Origin: Neptunomonas qingdaonensis | Lineage (GTDB): Bacteria > Pseudomonadota > Gammaproteobacteria > Pseudomonadales > Balneatricaceae | Reading direction: 5' to 3' | Assembly (NCBI RefSeq): GCF_900113275.1 | Contig: NZ_FOOU01000004.1 | Coordinates: 331,627-395,626 of the forward strand | Length of the DNA stretch: 64,000 nucleotides | Shown here: positions 36,842-46,116 of the stretch, one piece after another | Position numbering within the stretch: the first letter of the stretch is position 1 | How the letters are laid out: each line of letters opens with the position of its first letter | Position numbers and translations under genes: made by a program | Notes under the pieces: generated by a model | What the model was told of the DNA's origin: nothing | Seen by the model: the letters and a program-made list of their open reading frames with translations, nothing else | The model's database searches: none

Positions 36842-37049
36842 TGAATGTCACTCCACTTAACGGCGGCTCGCACAACACAGAGCCCACTCGCAAAAGTCTT
36901 GATTGATTGATAAAAGCAGCACCCGTCCGCAAAGGTGATGAAGGATTTTTCTGGTCACTTACGCCAGGCGGGTCACGCATCAATATCTTCTTTTATCTAA
37001 ACCGCCTCCACCTTATTTTATAAACACCCATTAATAATACCTTTGCAGT

Positions 37050-37195
37050 AAAGCATTGCCAAAAGCCAGCCACTTCACACCCATCAACATGAATCGTCAG
37101 CAACGCTGCGTGATACAAACGGCGAATAATGAAGGTTCCCCTCACCCGCCAAAGGTGTCGGGCGAAAACCATTAAAAAGAGCAGCAGCAGATCCC
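37050..37195 (+). pseudogene. Relic of the ChrR-like cupin gene (unit 1)
   Basis: Translation gives SHFTPINMNRQQRCVIQTANNE, which matches residues 7-27 of the cupin gene at 43604. It then loses frame and ends at a TAA. Nucleotide similarity continues for about 50 more bases (the GGCGAAAACCA region). About 80 percent of the gene is missing. It occupies the same position after the phasin as the intact cupin in unit 2. The rest of 36842-37337 has no gene. Confidence 0.75.
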
Positions 37196-37337
37196 GTTAG
37201 TAAAAAAATAGTGATAGATTTTAGCGACACTAGTCTAGTAGTATAAAATGCTAATGAATGAGCATTCATTCTTTAACATTTTTATGTTTATTTCTTTACA
37301 TTGTCAGGGAGAAGATGATGGATCAAGGCTTCACAAC

Positions 37338-40313
37338 ATGAACGAAAATTGCCCCATTGTTGGCATAGGTGCTTCTGCAGGTGGACTTGAAGCTCTGGAA
37401 ACATTCTTCAACAACATACCTGATAACAACGGTATGGCATTTGTCGTTGTCATGCACTTAGACCCTTCTCATGTAAGCCTGTTACCAGAACTGTTGCAAA
37501 GACGCACCAAAATGGAAGTCGTTAAAATTCGCAGTTCAGAACAGGTAGCCGCCAATAAAATCTATGTCATTCCACCCAACCGAAATTTGCAGATTTGCGA
37601 TAACGTACTGGAGCTGATCGAAACGCCAGGCCAGCGTATCAAATCACCCATTGATTCTTTCTTTGAATCCTTAGCACAAGACCAGGGACGGAATGCCGCC
37701 TGCATCATACTTTCGGGTACGGGCACAGACGGAACATTGGGGCTCAAAGAGATAGCCGCTGAATCAGGCTTCGCGCTGGCTCAATCGACAAGCTCTGCCA
37801 AATACGATGGTATGCCAAAAAGTGCGATAGACACAGGGTTGGTCAACTTCATACTTGATCCCAGCGAGATGCCAAGGCATTTAATAGAGCATTTCAAAAC
37901 ATCAGTGATGAACAGATCAAACACAGTGACAGATACTGAAATATTAACCAGTATTCTCTCACAAATCTTACTCATCATTAAAAATAAAATGGGGCATGAT
38001 TTTTCGCTTTATAAGAAAAAAACAATATTTCGTCGTATCGAGCGACGCATGCAAGTCCTGCAAATTGAAAATATACACGATTATTTATTACTTCTTCAAA
38101 AACGCACTCAGGAAGGGAGTCAGGAAGTCGGCATATTATTTCGTGATCTTCTTATCGGCGTTACCAGCTTTTTCAGAGACAAAGACGCATTTAAAGTTTT
38201 ATCAGACACCATCCTCCCTGAGTTACTCGACAAACAACCTGATAATTATACAGTACGTGTCTGGGCCCCTGGCTGCAGCAGTGGCGAAGAAGCTTATTCT
38301 ATGGCGATTCTTCTGCAAGAATACATGGCCACTTCAGCCAAGAGTATGAATATACAGATTTTTGCGACCGACGTAGACGAATATGCGATTGAACGGGCCC
38401 GCAGTGGACGCTATCCGCAAACGGTTATAAATGATCTGGGGGAGGAGTATTGCCAGCGTTACTTTACTAAAGAGGATGGCTACTACAATGTAAAAAAATT
38501 CCTCCGCGAGATGGTCGTTTTCGCCACTCAGAATTTGATACAAGACCCTCCTTTTTCAAAACTTGATATTATTTGCTGTCGTAATTTGTTGATCTACTTT
38601 AGCCCGGAATTACAAAGACATATTTTTCCTATTTTTCATTACAGTTTAAAAGATGAAGGCATTCTGTTTTTAGGGCCATCAGAAACAACAGGCCAGTCAA
38701 ATAGTTATTTTGAAATTATAGACAAAAAATGGAAAATATTTAAACGCAAACCTCACCAGGAAAATACAACGTCTGGTCTGCATTTTACAGAGCCACAGAG
38801 TCCCTTAAAAATGGAAAAGACAAACACACGACCAGCAGCAACCCAGATTACAGAACTGAGTGCGCTTCAGCTTGTTGAAATGATCCTTAAAAACAATAAT
38901 GTTCCGCCCTGCGTCATTATCGATAACCGAATGAATATCGTCTATGTGCATGGTCGACTGGGCCATTATTTAGAGCCGGCCGAAGGCCGCTTAAGCAACC
39001 AGATTTTAGAGATGGCTCGCACTCCCGCGCTACGGGAAGAGCTATCCAGCGCTATTCATAAAGCGGTATTACATAAAAAAGATGTTCTTAAAAAGAACAT
39101 TCCTTTTGGCATGGATGACAGTAAATTATTTTTAGATCTAAGCGTAAAGGTATTGCAGGAAATAGGCAGTTTAAAAGATCTGCTCATGATTACCTTTACC
39201 GAAAAACCGCATGCCAAAGCCACCACGGCAACCGACATAAATAAACAGCTGCCCGCCAACAATGATGCAAGCATTCTACAAAAAGAATTAGACAACATTC
39301 GGGATGATTTACAAACAACCATCGAAGAGCTGGAAACATCAAATGAAGAACTCAAGTCTGCTAATGAAGAATTACAGTCAACCAATGAAGAGCTGCAGTC
39401 CACTAATGAAGAACTAGAAACTTCCAAAGAAGAATTACAATCGCTTAACGAGGAGTCGGTAACTGTTAATGCAGAATTACAAGCCCATATCGACGAATTA
39501 TCAATGGCAAATGATGATATAAGAAATCTTTTGAATAGCACCCAGGTAGCAACGCTATTTTTAGATACCGAGTTAAAAATCCGCCGCTTCACCCCTAAAA
39601 TGCAGGACATAATTAATCTGCTGCCAACAGACATACACCGACCTATCGCTCACTTGTCTTCTAGTTTACAAAACATAAAGTTAACTGACGTTGCTAACCA
39701 TGTTCTCAAGACGCTTGAAAAGCATGAAATCGAAGTATATGACGTTAAAGATAAATATTATAAAATGCGCGCTCTTCCTTACCGCACATCAAATAATGTT
39801 ATCGCTGGTGTAGTTATCTCATTTGAAGATATTACCAGTATAAAAGAGATAGAAAAAACGTTAATAGACAGCGAACAGCGCTATAAAAGCTTATTCGATA
39901 ACTCTCCCTTCACTGTACTTGAAGTAGATGCATCAGGGCTGGTTAAATACATTGATACGCATCACCTGACAACGCTTGAAAAACTAGAATCACATTTAAA
40001 AAATAAAAATTTTAAAAGTGAAGAGCTAACAAATTTAATACAGATACTTAATATTAATGATTCAGGTGTATCATTATTTGATGGATCAGATAAAGCATCT
40101 CTGCTAAAAAGTATCCCTAAGCTGATCCTGACAACTGCTTTTCTATCAAAACACATGCAAGCCATCGTTGAACATAAATCCAATATCATATTTACATCAA
40201 AAATCCACACCATTAGCCAGAAGAATTTAGAATGTAAGATTACAATAACCATACCAAAAATAAAAAAGCCAGACCATGCAGCCAACACAATTTTAGTATT
40301 AGTACCTGTTTAA
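37338..40313 (+). CDS. CheB-CheR fusion with coiled coil and PAS domain
   Basis: A 991-residue cytoplasmic signalling protein. The start at 37338 is set just before the CheB domain; upstream in-frame starts exist. Residues 1-190 are a CheB methylesterase (GIGASAGGLEAL, MHLDPSH, SGTGTDGT; the Ser-His-Asp triad is present) without a receiver. Residues 205-475 are a CheR methyltransferase (YKKKTIFRRIERRM, WAPGCSSGEEAYS). A Glu-rich heptad coiled coil (about 645-720, repeated TNEELQS) and a PAS-like domain follow. No chemotaxis operon is nearby, so it probably serves another sensory route together with the GGDEF/EAL gene 40 bp downstream. Confidence 0.88.
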   Translation: MNENCPIVGIGASAGGLEALETFFNNIPDNNGMAFVVVMHLDPSHVSLLPELLQRRTKMEVVKIRSSEQVAANKIYVIPPNRNLQICDNVLELIETPGQRIKSPIDSFFESLAQDQGRNAACIILSGTGTDGTLGLKEIAAESGFALAQSTSSAKYDGMPKSAIDTGLVNFILDPSEMPRHLIEHFKTSVMNRSNTVTDTEILTSILSQILLIIKNKMGHDFSLYKKKTIFRRIERRMQVLQIENIHDYLLLLQKRTQEGSQEVGILFRDLLIGVTSFFRDKDAFKVLSDTILPELLDKQPDNYTVRVWAPGCSSGEEAYSMAILLQEYMATSAKSMNIQIFATDVDEYAIERARSGRYPQTVINDLGEEYCQRYFTKEDGYYNVKKFLREMVVFATQNLIQDPPFSKLDIICCRNLLIYFSPELQRHIFPIFHYSLKDEGILFLGPSETTGQSNSYFEIIDKKWKIFKRKPHQENTTSGLHFTEPQSPLKMEKTNTRPAATQITELSALQLVEMILKNNNVPPCVIIDNRMNIVYVHGRLGHYLEPAEGRLSNQILEMARTPALREELSSAIHKAVLHKKDVLKKNIPFGMDDSKLFLDLSVKVLQEIGSLKDLLMITFTEKPHAKATTATDINKQLPANNDASILQKELDNIRDDLQTTIEELETSNEELKSANEELQSTNEELQSTNEELETSKEELQSLNEESVTVNAELQAHIDELSMANDDIRNLLNSTQVATLFLDTELKIRRFTPKMQDIINLLPTDIHRPIAHLSSSLQNIKLTDVANHVLKTLEKHEIEVYDVKDKYYKMRALPYRTSNNVIAGVVISFEDITSIKEIEKTLIDSEQRYKSLFDNSPFTVLEVDASGLVKYIDTHHLTTLEKLESHLKNKNFKSEELTNLIQILNINDSGVSLFDGSDKASLLKSIPKLILTTAFLSKHMQAIVEHKSNIIFTSKIHTISQKNLECKITITIPKIKKPDHAANTILVLVPV

Positions 40314-40353
40314 CATGGGCTCTGAAATCAACTCACTATGGTAAGGCAGCCGA

Positions 40354-42639
40354 ATGAGTACCAGTGATAAGTTCTCTGAACTTCGAAAAAAAGCTGAAGA
40401 TATACTGAAGCTGTTCAATCATGTTGATACGGTGGCCAATAACACCGACCTTGCTAAGCTATTGCATGAACTTGATACCTACAGAATTGAGCTGGAATTA
40501 CAGAACGAAGAGCTTCAATTAACCAATGCTGAGCTGAATAGCCTTCAAGATGAGCTAGAAGAGGAGATCTCTGTTCATTTCAGGCACTACGATATTGCGC
40601 CCGTGGGTTATGTCACTATCGATGTATATAAAAACATACTCGAAGTAAACCAGACGCTGGCTGGTAAGTTAGGATTAAATAAAGACGCCCTCGTTGGGCG
40701 CCCTTTCACTTCGCTTATCTTTGCAGATGATCAGGATAATTTCTATTTCTTTTGCAATAAAGTCATCAAGGATAAAAAAACTGATACCTGTGAATTGCGT
40801 TTATACACTAAAACCATTAGCCCTTTTTGGGTTAAGCTGGATTGCGCACCTGAGCATCATAATAAAGGCATGCGTATACACATGGCGATCAGTGATATAT
40901 CTAACTTAAAAGCCTTAGAGCAAGATTTAACCCTATCGGCTTCCGTTTTAGACGAATGTGGAGAGATGATTATTGTTACTGACCCTGACTACAATATCAT
41001 CAAGGTCAATAAAGCCTTTGTTCATACCACAGGCTTTAGTAAAGCAGAAACACTGGGAAAAAATTATAGTATTTTACAATCAGGTAAACACAATGAGCAG
41101 TTTTATCAGGAGATGTGGACGTCGCTAAAGATCAATAAAAATTGGCAGGGTGAAATATGGAATAAACGAAAAAATGGTGAAATTTATCCTGCATGGATTA
41201 GCCTGACGACCATCAGTAACCCAGATGGATCACCCGCGTATTTTATCAGCGTATCTTCAGATATCACCCAACGCAAAAAAGATGCCGAGCACATTCACTT
41301 TATGGCCTATTATGATCCGTTAACAGGCCTACCCAACAGAATTTTATTACAAGATCGCCTCAAACAAGCACTCGTTCAGGCGCACCGTAACCGCCAACAC
41401 GGTGCTGTTTTCATATTAGATATTGACCACTTTAAAGTGATTAATGATTCTTTAGGGCACTTAATCGGTGATGAACTTCTGCAAGAAGTCGCTAAACGTT
41501 TGTCCGACTGCATTCGCGAGGAAGATACGATATCCCGCCTGGGGGGAGATGAGTTTGTCGTCTTGCTCGCCGATTTAGGCGAAGATAAAAAAAATGCGAT
41601 AAGCCATGCCAGCAGTGTTGCCGAAAAAATTATTCATACCATATCTGAACCCATTGTCACGCAAGAGAACAAACTGCAGATTACCGTCAGTATCGGCATC
41701 GTGATGTTTCCGGATGATACCGACCAGATCATAGACTTGATGAAACTGGCTGATAATGCCATGTATAAAGTCAAACAATCAGGCCGCAATAACTATAAGT
41801 TTGTTACCCCCAGCTTACAAAAAGAAGCGGATGAACGCTTAAGTGTTCAACATGGTTTACATGACGCACTCAAAAGAAATCACTTTGAACTGTATTACCA
41901 ACCGCAAATTAACTTTATAACCCAGGCAGTCAGCGGCGCAGAAGCACTCATCCGATGGCAAAAGCCGAATAGCGGCGTAGTGTATCCGGATGATTTCATA
42001 ACGATTTCAGAAGAAAGCGGATTGATTGTTCCTATCGGTACCTGGGTCTTAGAAGAAGCCTGCCGACAAATATCGTCATGGAACACACACAAAAAACAAC
42101 CGATTTCTTTCATTTCAGTAAATATGAGTGTCCGCCAATTTCAGCAAAAAAACTTTATCTCTGAAATGCAGCGCATCATGCTGAATCATAACATCCAGCC
42201 TCAGCAGCTTGAACTCGAACTGACCGAATCTATTCTTATCCACAATCTGGACGAAACAAAAAGAAAATTATTCGAACTAAGAGAGATGGGTATTCGTCTT
42301 GCTATAGATGATTTTGGTACCGGCTATTCCTCTCTCCAATACCTGAAAAACTTGCCCATCGATGTGATAAAAATCGATCAGTCATTTATCAATGATATTA
42401 CGCTGGACGTCAACGACAGGGCTATCGTGCAAACCATTATATCGCTGGCTAAAAATCTCAATTTGTGGGTAGTAGCTGAAGGTGTGGTTAATCAGGAACA
42501 ATATGACTTTTTGAAGGAAAAAGGCTGTGATAGCTACCAGGGTTATTATTACAGCAAACCTATACCTATGGCTGAATTACTCAGCGTAATTGAGCATAAG
42601 AAAAATGAGCTGTTAGCCGGAATAAACATCAAAAACTAA
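40354..42639 (+). CDS. PAS-GGDEF-EAL c-di-GMP enzyme, copy 1
   Basis: A 761-residue protein. It has an N-terminal coiled coil (about 1-70), two PAS domains (about 75-190 and 195-310), a GGDEF domain with intact GGDEF at 397-401 and an REED inhibitory site at 388-391, and an EAL domain with EAL at 530-532 and DDFGTGYSS. Both catalytic signatures are intact, so it could make and degrade c-di-GMP. It follows the CheB/CheR gene closely and is likely co-transcribed. The second half is almost identical to the copy at 47767, while the N-terminus differs more. Confidence 0.92.
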   Translation: MSTSDKFSELRKKAEDILKLFNHVDTVANNTDLAKLLHELDTYRIELELQNEELQLTNAELNSLQDELEEEISVHFRHYDIAPVGYVTIDVYKNILEVNQTLAGKLGLNKDALVGRPFTSLIFADDQDNFYFFCNKVIKDKKTDTCELRLYTKTISPFWVKLDCAPEHHNKGMRIHMAISDISNLKALEQDLTLSASVLDECGEMIIVTDPDYNIIKVNKAFVHTTGFSKAETLGKNYSILQSGKHNEQFYQEMWTSLKINKNWQGEIWNKRKNGEIYPAWISLTTISNPDGSPAYFISVSSDITQRKKDAEHIHFMAYYDPLTGLPNRILLQDRLKQALVQAHRNRQHGAVFILDIDHFKVINDSLGHLIGDELLQEVAKRLSDCIREEDTISRLGGDEFVVLLADLGEDKKNAISHASSVAEKIIHTISEPIVTQENKLQITVSIGIVMFPDDTDQIIDLMKLADNAMYKVKQSGRNNYKFVTPSLQKEADERLSVQHGLHDALKRNHFELYYQPQINFITQAVSGAEALIRWQKPNSGVVYPDDFITISEESGLIVPIGTWVLEEACRQISSWNTHKKQPISFISVNMSVRQFQQKNFISEMQRIMLNHNIQPQQLELELTESILIHNLDETKRKLFELREMGIRLAIDDFGTGYSSLQYLKNLPIDVIKIDQSFINDITLDVNDRAIVQTIISLAKNLNLWVVAEGVVNQEQYDFLKEKGCDSYQGYYYSKPIPMAELLSVIEHKKNELLAGINIKN

Positions 42640-42651
42640 ACAGCCTGTTTT

Positions 42652-42775
42652 ATTACCCTGAGCTATTTAGCTTTGGCAGGTCATACTAATACTAATACCA
42701 ATATCAATATCAATGCCATGAATGGCTCAAAGCTGTGAGTGTCATCGGTTGTCTCACTGCTTGTCATCACACACC
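42652..42775 (+). pseudogene. Fragment of the TauE/SafE permease gene (unit 2)
   Basis: The sequence starting ATTACCCTGAGCTATTTAGC matches 35917-36013 of the intact permease gene almost base for base. It has an internal expansion of (AATACT/AATATC) units at 42683-42712 and breaks off after TCGGTTGTCTCACTG. It marks the start of the second duplication unit, 13 bp after the copy-1 GGDEF/EAL stop. Confidence 0.8.
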
Positions 42776-42897
42776 TGCGTTCAATCTTTCCCATCTCATA
42801 TTTAGCAAATAGCTGCTCAATTAACTTGCAATATAGATTAAAATATGATCAATTAGATTAAAACGGATGTTTGAAAAAACCAGCTGAGGATAAAGCA

Positions 42898-43344
42898 ATG
42901 CGACAAGATATAATCAAAGATATCCAAGAAAAACTGATGCCTGTAACAATGATTTCTGACATAAACAAATCAGCCGCTGAAAAGCTAATCGCTCTTCAGA
43001 CTGAATATATGACAGACCTGTTCAATACTGGACTGGCGCAGATGAAAGCACTGAGTGAAGTACATGAGCCTAAAGAAGCGTTCGAACTGCAGATCAAGTA
43101 TTTCAAAGAGTTAGATGCTAAATTGGCTAACATTACAGAAAAAGAAGTCGCCATGCTGTCAGCAACTAAAGAACAACTGATGGACGTTATAGAAAAGAAC
43201 ATTTCTGAAATGTCTGATATTTATGGGATGGCTGATATAAGCAAATTCATGCAGGATGCCCAGGATAAGATTCAAGAGACGATTAAAGTCACTCCACTTA
43301 ACTCCGGTTCAATAAAACACGTTCCAGCCCGTAAAAAAGCTTAA
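42898..43344 (+). CDS. Phasin family protein (unit 2, full length)
   Basis: A 148-residue phasin with TGAGGA before ATG 42898. It has the same core as the unit 1 copy (INKSAAEKLIALQTEYMTDLF, FKELDAKLANITEKEVAML) and retains the C-terminal tail KVTPLNSGSIKHVPARKKA lost there. Phasins bind polyhydroxyalkanoate granule surfaces. The basic, Pro-containing tail may contact nucleic acid or a partner (inference). It is the intact member of the duplicated pair. Confidence 0.85.
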   Translation: MRQDIIKDIQEKLMPVTMISDINKSAAEKLIALQTEYMTDLFNTGLAQMKALSEVHEPKEAFELQIKYFKELDAKLANITEKEVAMLSATKEQLMDVIEKNISEMSDIYGMADISKFMQDAQDKIQETIKVTPLNSGSIKHVPARKKA

Positions 43345-43364
43345 TTGATAGAAGCGATCAGACC

Positions 43365-43395
43365 GCAAGTGATGAAGATAATCTTCGTCACTTGC
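43365..43395. terminator. Long hairpin after the unit 2 phasin gene
   Basis: A 14-bp stem with one G-U pair (43365-43378 with 43382-43395) and a three-base loop, 20 bases after the stop. No strong T-run follows, so terminator function is likely but not certain. Confidence 0.5.
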
Positions 43396-43603
43396 ACTAT
43401 TTCCACTCGCGATGAGATTGCCGCAAGCGAACTTTTCCCCAGATGCAATTGATGAAATTTTTTCAGTTACTCTGAACTATAGAGCTAGCGCTAGAGCTAA
43501 AGCCAGAGCCAGATCAAAACCTTGCAGGATTCAATGCTTTCCATCCAATAGGACAGGTTGTTACAGTAGACGGCATTGCCAACGGTATCAGCGGGAGCCT
43601 ACT

Positions 43604-44317
43604 ATGTCAGCTACAACCAATCATTTCATACCCATCAACATGGATCGTGAACAACGCTGTGTAATTGAAACAGCGAGTAACGAATGGCTGCCCTCGCCTT
43701 CTAAAGGCGTATGGCGAAAACCACTGGAGAGAGAAGCGGCAGAACACGGGCAAGTCACCAGCATTGTACGTTATGAGCCCGGCACTTTTTTTCCGGCACA
43801 CAGCCATCCTTTAGGTGAAGAAATTTTTGTATTGAGCGGTGTTTTTGAAGATGAAAATGGCAGCTACCCTGCCGGTTCATACTTACGTAACCCTCCGGGT
43901 TCCAGCCATACACCCGGCAGCAGCGTCGGTTGCGAGTTACTCGTCAAACTTAATATGTTTGATGCCAACGACCAACAGCAGGTTACACTGAATACACACG
44001 AAACTACTTGGTTACCGGGTTTAGTCGATGGCTTAACCGTGATGCCCTTACACGAATTCGCTTCAGATTCGTTTGCGGAGCATACCGCGCTGGTTCGCTG
44101 GCAAAGAGGAACACATTTTAGCACTCACCGGCATATGGGAGGAGAAGAGGTCTTAGTCCTTGACGGAACCTTTGAAGATGAATACGGACAATATCCTGCA
44201 GGTACATGGATACGCTCTCCTCACGACAGCAAACATCGGCCTTTCAGCGAGGACGGCTGTTTAATCCTGGTCAAAGTAGGCCACCTGTCCAGGCTTGCAG
44301 CACTAACCACAGCATAA
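43604..44317 (+). CDS. Double-cupin ChrR-like protein
   Basis: A 237-residue protein with GGGAG before ATG 43604. It has two cupin domains of the ChrR C-terminal type: the first with FFPAHSHPLGEEIFVLSGVF (about 62-81), the second with HFSTHRHMGGEEVLVLDGTF (about 170-189). The His/Glu metal ligands are present in both. It lacks the zinc-binding anti-sigma N-terminus of true ChrR, and no sigma factor gene is adjacent, so it is more likely a stand-alone metal-cupin enzyme or sensor. A decayed duplicate lies at 37050. Confidence 0.82.
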   Translation: MSATTNHFIPINMDREQRCVIETASNEWLPSPSKGVWRKPLEREAAEHGQVTSIVRYEPGTFFPAHSHPLGEEIFVLSGVFEDENGSYPAGSYLRNPPGSSHTPGSSVGCELLVKLNMFDANDQQQVTLNTHETTWLPGLVDGLTVMPLHEFASDSFAEHTALVRWQRGTHFSTHRHMGGEEVLVLDGTFEDEYGQYPAGTWIRSPHDSKHRPFSEDGCLILVKVGHLSRLAALTTA

Positions 44318-44321
44318 GCTA

Positions 44322-44346
44322 TCAGCAAAACCTGCTGAGCTTTTTT
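44322..44346 (+). terminator. Terminator after the cupin gene
   Basis: Stem TCAGCA/TGCTGA with loop AAACC, then GC and six T residues, five bases past the stop. Confidence 0.75.
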
Positions 44347-44424
44347 GGGAGAGGTTTTCAGGAAAGCTTCTGAGTTAATTAATGAACGGACTGGTGAACT
44401 GAGTGGTGAGAAATAAGTTCTGAA

Positions 44425-45885
44425 TCAGGTTGAAAGTAGCGCCGCTATTGTCTTCAATGCTACCTGACGCGCAGCCGATAAGGGGTGCAAAAAGCTCAGG
44501 CGCAGACAATTGCGATAGCCATCTGTTGCAGAAAAAAGCGATCCTGGGGTGATCACTACACCTTGCTGCAAAGCAACGCCGTATGCGCTAAGAGTATCAA
44601 CGCCTTCGGGGAGTTGCAGCCAGATCGCTAAACCGCCCTGTGGAACGCTAAAGTGAATCTCGTGTGACCAGTGCTGATCCAAATAATCTACCCATTGATC
44701 ACGCTGTTGCCGGAGCTGCTCTCGCTGCCTGCGCAGATGCGCATCGTAACCACCATCCTTGATAAAAGCGGCAAGTCCTTGTTGGACAAAGCGGCTACTG
44801 GCGAGCTGAGTCACCAACTTGAGGCGTTTCACCTGAGTATTCCAGCGTCCGGCATCTATCCACCCCACTCTGAGGTCACGTGATAAATTCTTCGAAAAAG
44901 AGCCACAGAGGATCACTCTGTTCGACTTATCATCCGCTTTAAGTGGCTCAGGACGGCTAAAAAAGCCCAGATCCCCGTAGATATCATCTTCAATCACTGC
45001 CAGATCATACTGATCAGCCAGCAAGAGTAATTTCTGGCGTGAAGCCGCCAGCAAAGTAGCGCCGGTAGGTGTTGCAAAAGCAGGAGTAACGACACAAGCG
45101 CGGATATTCCATTGTTGCAGTGCGCTTTGCAGTGCGTCGATATCCATCCCGTTTACCGGTGAGGCAGGAATCTCTACCACCTGTAAACCGAGCTGCTCGA
45201 GTAACTGCAAAACTCCATAAAAACCTGGTGATTCAACAGCAACAATATCACCGCGCTGACAAGACGCCATTAACGCAAGGAAAAGTGATTGCTGACATCC
45301 TGCCGTTATACAAAAATCTTCCGCTATTCGCTCACACCCTTGACGACGATAGCGCTGCGCCAGTTGCTCCCTTAAATACGCATCCCCTGCAGGTTCATCA
45401 TAATAATGATGCGCTGCCACTGGCTGGCGGCGTAAAGCCCGCCCTATACTGCGATTTAACGCGACAATACCAGCACTACTATTATGCCCGGTGGTTGTTT
45501 GCGGCAAAATATCAAAAGCGGCGCCACGAGTCATGATGTCCATCACAACCTCATTAACGGTAACGGGTGCAGGTGCCGCCATAGCTCCTGAACCAGCCCC
45601 TGAAGTAGCCCCTGAAGTAGCTCTTGAAAAAGTACCGTCCATGGCCGCCGCTTGATCGCGGCACACCGCAGCAGGCATCACAAAATATCCGGATTTAGGG
45701 CGAGCTTCGACTACACCCTGAGCCTCTAAACGCTGATAAGCATGTAACACAGTGGCTTTAGAAAGCTGCCGATCTTTACACATTTCGCGTACCGATGGCA
45801 GACGCTCACCGACACGCCATCGCTGACCAGCAATTCCATCCCGAAGCCAGCTTTCCAGTTGTTGATAGCGGTAATCCCGAGGCAT
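44425..45885 (-). CDS. MocR/GntR-type regulator with aminotransferase domain
   Basis: A 486-residue PLP-dependent regulator. The start at 45885 (MPRDYRYQQLESWL, with GGA eight bases upstream) is favoured over TTG 45930 and ATGs at 45909 and 45897. Residues 1-75 form a GntR winged helix (GERLPSVREMCKDRQLSKAT). A Gly/Ser/Ala-rich linker (about 85-105) contains the repeat ATSGATSGAGSG. The rest is an aminotransferase fold with the PLP lysine in SFSKNLSRDLRVGW. It is divergent from ccoG, 231 bp away, which may be its target (inference). The ligand is unknown. Confidence 0.87.
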   Translation of the reverse strand: MPRDYRYQQLESWLRDGIAGQRWRVGERLPSVREMCKDRQLSKATVLHAYQRLEAQGVVEARPKSGYFVMPAAVCRDQAAAMDGTFSRATSGATSGAGSGAMAAPAPVTVNEVVMDIMTRGAAFDILPQTTTGHNSSAGIVALNRSIGRALRRQPVAAHHYYDEPAGDAYLREQLAQRYRRQGCERIAEDFCITAGCQQSLFLALMASCQRGDIVAVESPGFYGVLQLLEQLGLQVVEIPASPVNGMDIDALQSALQQWNIRACVVTPAFATPTGATLLAASRQKLLLLADQYDLAVIEDDIYGDLGFFSRPEPLKADDKSNRVILCGSFSKNLSRDLRVGWIDAGRWNTQVKRLKLVTQLASSRFVQQGLAAFIKDGGYDAHLRRQREQLRQQRDQWVDYLDQHWSHEIHFSVPQGGLAIWLQLPEGVDTLSAYGVALQQGVVITPGSLFSATDGYRNCLRLSFLHPLSAARQVALKTIAALLST

Positions 45886-46116
45886 TGAAATTTCCATTTG
45901 AGAAAACATATGGGCAGTGCTTTTAAACAATTACGCGATGGCAGTGCCACCAACATAGCGGTCTGTCAAACAGAGCCTTGAACAATAGAATATATCCTGT
46001 CGCTCCATCTGTACCGTAAAATTTTTATTTTTTTATGCCTGATCCTATCGAAAATCTTCCTTTATCCTCTTTGCTCCTGAGTCTACAAACCTATTTTATG
46101 AGCGATCTTGTCAGCT

